IMG/VR virus record: IMGVR_UViG_3300042549_001462
Location: 1 to 20,235 of that record
Source: a virus
DNA: 20,235 bases
Strand: one strand, 5' to 3'
Shown here piece by piece: positions 15,368 through 20,235 of the stretch. The notes below the pieces were generated by a model, which was not told where the DNA came from, ran no database searches, and worked only from the letters and a program-made list of their open reading frames with translations. How positions within the stretch are numbered: the first letter of the stretch is position 1; every line of letters starts with the position of its first letter. The position numbers and the translations under genes were made by a program.

Positions 15368-15822
15368 GATTGAAAATATAGTTTAACCTCTGCCATTCTT
15401 CTAATGGTTAATCCGGTTAATGTTTTACCACCTGATTTATTCCATTTTAAAAATTCATCTCTGATTGTTAGATCATTTGGATCCTTATTTACTTTCTTTA
15501 ATAACGTAGATCCTTTTAAATTGTTTGGCCCTACATTATAGCAAAATGAACATAACGCACTAAATTGATTGCTGTTTACATCATCCCTACAGAATGAATC
15601 TACTGATTTTTGGAATGGCTTTAATAAATCCATCAATAATTCTGTGGCTTTTTCCTCTGTGATTGCAGGATCTGTTAATTTTACTTTGCTCCCATCTGGA
15701 TAAAATGTAGATCCATACCCAATTGTATTAACTCCGGCAGGACATTTGTATGGTTTTGCTTTAAACCCTTCAAATTTCTTAATTAAATCTATTCCTAACT
15801 GATTGCAGGATGTTATTTTCAC
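15364..15822 (-). CDS. Endolysin: T4-type lysozyme (GH24)
   Basis: This 152-residue enzyme cuts the glycan chains of peptidoglycan at the end of infection. The glycoside hydrolase 24 signature is plain: IDLIKKFEGFKAKPYKCPAG and NTIGYGST. The catalytic Glu is E18; C27 stands where T4 lysozyme has Asp20, and T33 matches T4 Thr26, with the same 9 and 6 residue spacings. The Cys variant is known in this family. The C-terminal lobe includes NSNQFSALCSFCYNVGP and LTGLTIRRMAEVKLY. There is no signal peptide or anchor helix, so export should depend on a holin. The start is GTG, overlapping the upstream stop, with AAACCAAT three bases upstream. Its own stop overlaps the next ATG (ATGA). Confidence 0.93.
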   Translation of the reverse strand: MKITSCNQLGIDLIKKFEGFKAKPYKCPAGVNTIGYGSTFYPDGSKVKLTDPAITEEKATELLMDLLKPFQKSVDSFCRDDVNSNQFSALCSFCYNVGPNNLKGSTLLKKVNKDPNDLTIRDEFLKWNKSGGKTLTGLTIRRMAEVKLYFQS

Positions 15823-16112
15823 TTTATTGGTTTTGTTTTAATAACCTTTGGCGCTTTTCCTATTTTTAAATTGTGGTTTTCTACCCTTAAACCTTCAATT
15901 TCTATGGTTAATTCATCCACCTTTTTGCTCAATTGATCCACTTTCGCTTCCAATTTTTCATTCATGGCAGTAAACATATCAATAACTTTCTGGGAGTTTT
16001 CTAATTGTATTGTACTTATATCGGCATTTTCTTTTCTTCTACCAACGATCCATCCTATAAATGCTGATCCTGCTGATGTAATAATGCCTATGATTGCTTC
16101 CCTTGATTCCAT
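15819..16112 (-). CDS. Membrane-anchored coiled-coil protein, holin candidate
   Basis: This 97-residue protein has one clear N-terminal membrane segment (about residues 6-24, AIIGIITSAGSAFIGWIVG), followed at once by RRK, so the N-terminus is likely outside and the body inside the cytoplasm. A long coiled coil follows (about 40-85, KLEAKVDQLSKKVDELTIEI), with a basic tail. I infer a holin or holin-associated role because the next gene is a lysozyme without a secretion signal, which needs a membrane pore. It is not a sequence match to a holin family that I can name; an alternative is a neck-region structural membrane protein. Its stop overlaps the lysozyme GTG start by 4 bases (GTGA). Confidence 0.6.
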   Translation of the reverse strand: MESREAIIGIITSAGSAFIGWIVGRRKENADISTIQLENSQKVIDMFTAMNEKLEAKVDQLSKKVDELTIEIEGLRVENHNLKIGKAPKVIKTKPIK

Positions 16113-16552
16113 TATGATAATTGTTGAATTTTATTTGATATTTCTACGATGCCACGAAAATAGGTATAATCTGAATCCTCATCAGTCAAATAGGTAGTTC
16201 CTTCATTTACGCAGGTAAATACAGAAAACCCATCAGCTGACAAATCAAAATAACCTGCTGATCTTGTTCTAATTAATTGTAAAATTTGTGAAATTGCTTG
16301 ATTGGCTTGTAGTTCTCCCCCCGAATCGCCACTAAATCGTGTAACTACTTCAATTCTTGTTAAGGTTTCAGTTATATAACTTGATCTGTTAAAATCAGCT
16401 TCATTGGTACTGACTGAATAAACGTAAATGTATGGGTAAACTGATGTGCTTGGCACCCTGTTGAAAACAGGTAACACCGTAGCATTTAATGTAATGGTTC
16501 CGGTTAATCTGGTGATGATCGCCTTGCGAATAAATTGGATTGCCTCTAACAT
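16112..16552 (-). CDS. Tail completion protein, DUF3168 / gp17-like
   Basis: This 146-residue protein looks like the DUF3168 / SPP1 gp17-like tail completion protein, which caps the tail tube end that meets the head. It shows the order expected for the group: an N-terminal helix (LEAIQFIRKAIITRLTG), a strand with PVFNRVPSTSVYPYIYVYS, a TRIEVVTRFSG strand, a helix QANQAISQILQLIRTR, and a final strand with YTYFRGIVEISNKI. It directly follows the gp10-like gene. The sequence is diverged, so I rely partly on gene order. Confidence 0.75.
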   Translation of the reverse strand: MLEAIQFIRKAIITRLTGTITLNATVLPVFNRVPSTSVYPYIYVYSVSTNEADFNRSSYITETLTRIEVVTRFSGDSGGELQANQAISQILQLIRTRSAGYFDLSADGFSVFTCVNEGTTYLTDEDSDYTYFRGIVEISNKIQQLS

Positions 16553-17004
16553 TATTTAGTCAATTGTTTTATTTTATTATCTAACCTTATTTCTAATTTA
16601 TTCAGTTCCTTTTTAATGTTTGTAAAAAAAAATGGTCTTGCAGGTAGTATTACTTCTTTAATTCCCTTTCCTTTAAACTGCGCTGCGTAACTATCATTAA
16701 AACCTAATGCCTTTAAATGGCTTAAATCTACCTTTCTACCTGTGCCAAATTCAACGTATGGCGCATAAGGTGCCTTGGCAAATATACTCACTCTATTTTT
16801 TCCTACTCTTTCAAAAAAGATACTTTGCATCAAATTGCCTGTATCTTTTACCACATCTACTTTCATTCCCTGTACTGCAAATGCAGCTGTATAGGCCAAC
16901 TCATTTGATAATTCCTGTGCAGCCAATTGCCCTAACTGTTGGATTTTTTTCTTTAATGAATTTAAATCCCCTTCATTAATTGTTATGCCATCCTTTTTAG
17001 CCAT
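16552..17004 (-). CDS. HK97 gp10-like neck/tail completion protein
   Basis: This 150-residue protein belongs to the HK97 gp10 group, needed to join head and tail. Key signs are the N-terminal helix LNSLKKKIQQLGQLAAQ, the DTGNLMQSIFFE stretch, the strongly conserved APYAPYVEFGTG, and the later PARPFF. The C-terminus is a helix rich in Lys and Glu. Length is typical. It shares one base with both neighbours (TAATG on each side), which implies translational coupling through the neck operon. Confidence 0.88.
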   Translation of the reverse strand: MAKKDGITINEGDLNSLKKKIQQLGQLAAQELSNELAYTAAFAVQGMKVDVVKDTGNLMQSIFFERVGKNRVSIFAKAPYAPYVEFGTGRKVDLSHLKALGFNDSYAAQFKGKGIKEVILPARPFFFTNIKKELNKLEIRLDNKIKQLTK

Positions 17005-17339
17005 TACCCTTCAATCTTGGTAGCTGTTATTTTAACCCAAAAATTCTCAATGGTTTGGTACCCAGAATTAATCCTGTATGTGGAGGCATTCCCTTCAACC
17101 TGTAATATATCCTGATTCTGAATTAGATCAGCTGTTGGCCTTCTAATCATGATTTCAATTTGGGTTTCAAGGGATCTAATTCCATTCTTTGCTGAAATAT
17201 CCCCAGATGTTTCCAAAACTCTACACCAATATGTTCCAATCACAGCTGTGGTAGATGTCCACCCACCATAACCATCAGCAGTTTTTGTCAATCTGCTAAC
17301 TATAATTCTTTGCTTTAGATCACCTGATGTTAATGCCAT
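17004..17339 (-). CDS. Head closure protein, SPP1 gp16-like
   Basis: This 111-residue protein is the head-tail adaptor/stopper that seals the filled head below the connector ring. Diagnostic features are the opening SGDLKQRIIVSRL, the DGYGGWTSTTAVIGTYWCRV segment (the family commonly has D--GG----W-----WA-V) and the strand pair ending in FWVKITATKIEG. Length is typical (about 105-115). It is packed between the gp6-like and gp10-like genes with one-base TAATG junctions on both sides, as usual for neck operons. Confidence 0.85.
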   Translation of the reverse strand: MALTSGDLKQRIIVSRLTKTADGYGGWTSTTAVIGTYWCRVLETSGDISAKNGIRSLETQIEIMIRRPTADLIQNQDILQVEGNASTYRINSGYQTIENFWVKITATKIEG

Positions 17340-17857
17340 TATACAAACATTGCTTTATACCCATTTAAAATACTTTGTGCTGATGATGGTACATCCTGCA
17401 CAATGGTTCCTGTAACGTAATCAGTTCTATTATCATAATAAGTACTTACCATCATTAACAATGCCTGCTTTAATAGGCCATCATTCATGCCAGCTGTAGT
17501 GTAATTTATCTTAATATTAACTGCATCACCTATTAATTCTACGATCTTATCATCTAAACCAAATACATTATATGTCAATGCCGTATTATCTACTGTACCT
17601 GTAACACTTTGAATTGATGCTATTGGGCCAAATGGCACATCAATTAACAGATCTAATCTAACTGATGGTAAATAATATGTTCTTGTCTTTGCGACTATAT
17701 CTCTGGACATAAAGTTTTCGGCTGCTATTCTTGCAGCTGTAATCATAGTACCAATCAGCGCATCATCAGCAGATGTATCAATCCTAACAAAGTTTTTAAC
17801 ATCATTAACAGTAATAATTTCTGATCCTGTAGTGCTATTTATTTTTATTTGGCGCAT
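17339..17857 (-). CDS. Head-tail connector, gp6-like / phiE125 gp8-like
   Basis: This 172-residue protein is probably the adaptor ring that binds under the portal (HK97 gp6 class, related to the phiE125 gp8 group). The typical pattern is visible: an N-terminal stretch EIITVNDVKNFVRIDTSADDALIGTMI followed by helix AARIAAENFMSRDIV, a central beta part starting with the RTYYLP strand and DVPFGPIASIQSV, and a C-terminal helix LLKQALLMMVSTYYDNR. Length and order fit the family: it lies after the capsid gene and before head closure. It overlaps the upstream gene by 23 bases, and its stop shares one base with the next ATG (TAATG). Confident as connector class; the exact subfamily is less sure. Confidence 0.85.
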   Translation of the reverse strand: MRQIKINSTTGSEIITVNDVKNFVRIDTSADDALIGTMITAARIAAENFMSRDIVAKTRTYYLPSVRLDLLIDVPFGPIASIQSVTGTVDNTALTYNVFGLDDKIVELIGDAVNIKINYTTAGMNDGLLKQALLMMVSTYYDNRTDYVTGTIVQDVPSSAQSILNGYKAMFV

Positions 17858-18074
17858 TTTTCTTTTTGTTTATAGCTTTAGTTTCGTAAACTATTTTTTC
17901 TTCTTTGGTTTCTACTTCGGCCATTACTACTTCCTTTGTTTCTGCCTCCACCATTACACCAATTTTCTTTTCTAAATAATATTTTTCAAGATCCTTTGGT
18001 AAATAATAGGATTCACCTGCAATGTGCATAGTGCCTCCATTTAAAACAGTCTTTAATATTTTAACTTGTGCCAT
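17835..18074 (-). CDS. Small head-region protein, paralogue 2
   Basis: This 79-residue protein has no function I can name. Residues 1-45 (MAQVKILKTVLNGGTMHIAGESYYLPKDLEKYYLEKK) match the family-like domain of the preceding gene. The middle has Glu/Val/Lys repeats (VEAETKEVVMAEVETKEE) and the end is strongly basic (KKKNAPNKNK), unlike the acidic tail of its paralogue. Small proteins of this kind (LK-V--GG----G, LP--L-) are common between capsid and connector genes in HK97-like genomes. Its 3' end overlaps the start of the connector gene by 23 bases, which suggests translational coupling. Confidence 0.7.
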   Translation of the reverse strand: MAQVKILKTVLNGGTMHIAGESYYLPKDLEKYYLEKKIGVMVEAETKEVVMAEVETKEEKIVYETKAINKKKNAPNKNK

Positions 18075-18075
18075 G

Positions 18076-18300
18076 TTAATCTATGTTTTCGGATATTTCC
18101 AATGATTCATCATCAATAACCGGATTAATTATTTCTTCTATTTCTTCTTCTACTATTTCTTCTACTTTCTTGGATGATTTAATGGCCCATCCTTTTGATA
18201 TAAACAATTTTTCAACCTCGGATGAAACATCAAAAATACCGTATGCCTTATAATAGTTTATACCATCATTGACATTTTTTAGCATTGTTATTTTGCCCAT
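18076..18300 (-). CDS. Small acidic head-region protein, paralogue 1
   Basis: I do not recognise a named family for this 74-residue protein. Residues 1-41 (MGKITMLKNVNDGINYYKAYG...KGWAIK) look like a small beta domain often found between capsid and connector genes. Residues 42-74 are very acidic with a Glu-rich stretch (VEEIVEEEIEEI) and are probably disordered. The N-terminal half aligns with the next gene (LK-V--G, then EK with a nearby Lys), so the two are probably tandem duplicates that diverged. It follows the capsid terminator and stops one base before the next start. A role as capsid accessory or decoration protein is possible but is only inferred from position. Confidence 0.7.
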   Translation of the reverse strand: MGKITMLKNVNDGINYYKAYGIFDVSSEVEKLFISKGWAIKSSKKVEEIVEEEIEEIINPVIDDESLEISENID

Positions 18301-18318
18301 ATTGTTTTATTTTTTGAA

Positions 18319-18326
18319 CAAATATA
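18319..18326 (-). promoter_or_regulatory. Candidate -7 box (TATATTTG) upstream of the first neck-region gene
   Basis: The minus strand reads TATATTTG, an exact fit to the Bacteroidota -7 consensus TAnnTTTG, placed about 20 bases before the ATG at 18300 and overlapping the T tail of the capsid terminator. I find no TTG at the usual -33 distance because the terminator stem occupies that space, so promoter activity is uncertain. Confidence 0.3.
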
Positions 18327-18359
18327 AAAGAAAATGGCACCCGAAATTCAGGTGCCATT
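18320..18359 (-). terminator. Intrinsic terminator after the major capsid gene
   Basis: A 9-bp inverted repeat (AATGGCACC at 18333-18341 and its complement at 18351-18359) encloses a 9-base loop. On the minus strand the stem is followed by TTCTTTTATATTT. It lies 24 bases past the capsid stop codon. It is the clearest rho-independent terminator in the window. Confidence 0.85.
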
Positions 18360-18383
18360 ATTCTATTTGGATTTTACAATTGA

Positions 18384-19577
18384 CTAAACACCAATTGCAG
18401 CAATATCAGTAGAGAATGTACCACCAACAAAGGCCAATGGCGCATAGTTAGTTAATGCAATTCTTTCTGTTAAACGAACTGTTACAAATCCTTCACGCAC
18501 GTTAATTCCATCCTCACGGAAAAATTCTAATGCAAGATTCTCACGCACCCACATTTGAGTTCCTAAAGCAAAGTTACCAACCAAATAAGTTCCGGCATTA
18601 ACAGCAGTATTAACTACTACAGGTACCCCTAAAAAACTTGGTGTTAAACCTTGATATACTTGATCTTTCAAGTACTCATTTGTAGTGGCTTTCAATAATA
18701 AGATTTTTGTGAAATCTGTTGGTGAAAGCATAATGTAATCAGCTGTGTAATTAACTAAAGCTAATTGATTAATTGCCACTGTTAACACATCAAATTGATT
18801 GGCAGCTGTAATAGTATCTGCGAATGAACCTGCTGCAAATGCTGTAGCAATTGAATTAATACCCTCAATGTTTTGACCTGATCCATTACCATAAAGCAAT
18901 TGTGTATCCTCAACTGTCAATAATTTCTCTGGCGCGCGCGCTGATAAATATGATGTCAATTGTGCTGTATCAGCTAACATTTCTTCGGAAATACGGAAAT
19001 AAGTACCGATTTTTCTTACGTTTGCATCCTCTGCTGTCAAATCGAAATCTGATTCTGGATATAATCCACCTTGTGCGATTGGCGCTGCACCATTATCATA
19101 AGCAGTTTCACGCACGAAACGTACCACCTCTGATTGTGTAGATCCCTGTGCTAACAATTGGCGCACATGGACTGCTCTTGTAGGATCAAACTTAATACCT
19201 GCAACATATTGAGCAGGAATAACCTCACCTGTAAAATTGTTAGCTACAGTCATATCACCTGCTTTGATTTCAAATGCAGCTGAACGACTTTTACCATTAA
19301 TCATACCTTCTAAAGCACCTTTGCTGATTCCTTCTAACAAACCTTGCTTAAATGATTTCACTGTAGCGCCACTTGCTGTCTTTTTAGCAGCAATTTCCTG
19401 CGCATCAATGCGTGAATGAATTTCAGTGAATTTAGTTTCTAAATTTCTGATTTCACTTTTCAATAATTCATCAGCCTTTCCTGTTGCGCTTGCAACTGCT
19501 TGGCCTTCTGCTTTCTCAATTCTTGAGTCAATGGCTGAATTTAATTCATCCAATTGTTTTTTGATATCCTCTGACAT
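18384..19577 (-). CDS. Major capsid protein, HK97 fold
   Basis: This 397-residue protein forms the icosahedral shell. Residues 1 to about 70 are charged and helical (KKQLDELNSAIDSRIEKAEG), resembling the delta domain that acts as an internal scaffold and is removed by the protease encoded just upstream. The rest reads as an HK97 shell subunit: an N-arm with MTVANNFTGEVIPAQY near residue 107, a P-domain with YFRISEEMLADT, a segment rich in hydrophobic strands, and a C-terminal part with GVPVVVNTAV and FREDGINVREGFVTVRLTER. Length is typical for the family. It starts with ATG 3 bases after the protease stop. A hairpin with a T tract follows the stop directly, so its message may be partly insulated from downstream genes, fitting the need for high expression. 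Confidence 0.93.
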   Translation of the reverse strand: MSEDIKKQLDELNSAIDSRIEKAEGQAVASATGKADELLKSEIRNLETKFTEIHSRIDAQEIAAKKTASGATVKSFKQGLLEGISKGALEGMINGKSRSAAFEIKAGDMTVANNFTGEVIPAQYVAGIKFDPTRAVHVRQLLAQGSTQSEVVRFVRETAYDNGAAPIAQGGLYPESDFDLTAEDANVRKIGTYFRISEEMLADTAQLTSYLSARAPEKLLTVEDTQLLYGNGSGQNIEGINSIATAFAAGSFADTITAANQFDVLTVAINQLALVNYTADYIMLSPTDFTKILLLKATTNEYLKDQVYQGLTPSFLGVPVVVNTAVNAGTYLVGNFALGTQMWVRENLALEFFREDGINVREGFVTVRLTERIALTNYAPLAFVGGTFSTDIAAIGV

Positions 19578-19580
19578 ATT

Positions 19581-20235
19581 CTATTTTTTTATACTTGTTT
19601 TTAAATAATTAAATATTTCTGATATGTCCTCACTTTTATCTACCGGCAATGTGGCATCTGGTGCCGGCACTGTGGTAATGTCAATAAATAATGATTTCAA
19701 TTTCATCAATTCACCTTCAATTGCGTATCCAAGTTCATCAGATACATTTTCTTTTTTGATCATTTTTGCCAAAATGTCAAATCGCTTTGATAATAAATCC
19801 TGATCGATCATACCCTTGGCATCTGTAATCATTGCTAATGGATTTGCTGCTAATGTAACACATGAAATCTCATATAACTTTACTTCTTTTAATTCACGCA
19901 CCCCATCCTGTCTGAATGATTTTACTATTGGCATAATACCCACAGAGTTCTCATTGATCACCCCATTTTTCATCAATAACAAAATATCTTGGCCCATTCT
20001 TGTCATAGGTATTTCAGCGACAAAATATAAACCATTCCCATCCTCACGCAATTCTGTAAACTTACCTAATGGCTGATCAATACGGTGCTGATTGCAATAA
20101 CGCACTCTGGATCCGTTTTCGTTTAATGTCTTGGTGTATGCACCGGCTAAAATAATGTCATTGTCTGAATCGATATTATTAAACACTGATCCATAGCCTT
20201 TAACAATACCGTTTGATTCATCAATATCCTCTAAT
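19581..20235 (-). CDS. HK97-family prohead protease (5' end outside window)
   Basis: This is the capsid maturation protease (peptidase S78 type), which cleaves the scaffold-like N-terminal arm of the major capsid protein inside the prohead. A GTG at 20186 could be taken as the start, but the frame stays open to the right edge. The upstream residues, ending in VKGYGSVFNNIDSDND, are the typical opening strand of this family, so the gene continues beyond the window and the GTG codes an internal valine. Visible family features are the NIDSDNDIILAGAYTKTL stretch, a histidine in YCNQHRIDQPLGK (the usual nucleophile-partner position), and a serine in NENSVGI. The C-terminal third is helical and acidic. 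It ends 3 bases before the capsid gene, the normal order in HK97-like phages, and both are probably translated from one message. Family call is firm; the true N-terminus cannot be seen. Confidence 0.9.
   Translation of the reverse strand, partial: LEDIDESNGIVKGYGSVFNNIDSDNDIILAGAYTKTLNENGSRVRYCNQHRIDQPLGKFTELREDGNGLYFVAEIPMTRMGQDILLLMKNGVINENSVGIMPIVKSFRQDGVRELKEVKLYEISCVTLAANPLAMITDAKGMIDQDLLSKRFDILAKMIKKENVSDELGYAIEGELMKLKSLFIDITTVPAPDATLPVDKSEDISEIFNYLKTSIKK

Overview
This 20.2 kb window is the structural (late) region and the edge of an early region of a tailed, siphovirus-like double-stranded DNA phage or prophage of a Bacteroidota (Flavobacteriia-like) host. The host guess rests on three things: the AT-rich sequence with A-rich translation starts and almost no Shine-Dalgarno sites, TAnnTTTG-type promoter boxes, and Bacteroidota-style tail fibre and lipoprotein sequences. 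Every credible gene lies on the minus strand, so transcription runs from the right end of the window to the left.

Right end, about 20.2 to 16.1 kb: head maturation and neck. A prohead protease gene, cut by the window edge, is followed by an HK97-type major capsid protein and a terminator hairpin. Then come two small paralogous acidic proteins, a gp6-like connector, an SPP1 gp16-like head closure protein, an HK97 gp10-like protein and a DUF3168-like tail completion protein. Terminase and portal genes should lie just outside to the right.

Middle, about 16.1 to 10.1 kb: a lysis cassette (holin candidate, T4-type lysozyme, and a lipoprotein with a C-terminal membrane helix that looks like a one-protein spanin) and two tail fibre genes, the first ending in an S74 intramolecular chaperone. 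This block sits between the neck genes and the tail tube genes, which is an unusual place.

About 10.1 to 3.4 kb: two unrecognised or weakly recognised genes, two tandem tail tube paralogues, a tail assembly chaperone pair joined by a canonical in-frame A_AAA_AAC minus-1 frameshift site, the tape measure protein, and a 644-residue tail tip/hub protein carrying a carbohydrate-binding-like module. Terminators close this unit.

Left end, 3.2 kb to 1: a calcineurin-like metallophosphoesterase and a 65-residue protein, each bracketed by its own hairpins like moron genes. They are followed by a tightly overlapping early cluster of a 42-residue membrane protein too short for most gene callers, two small unknowns, a DUF1071/Sak-type single-strand annealing protein, a coiled-coil protein, and a partial gene running off the left edge.

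The signals most worth a second look are the frameshift site, the u-spanin candidate, the repeated AAACCAAT element just upstream of start codons, and the terminator-bounded single genes. I see no RNA genes, insertion sequences, CRISPR arrays, integrase or attachment site.
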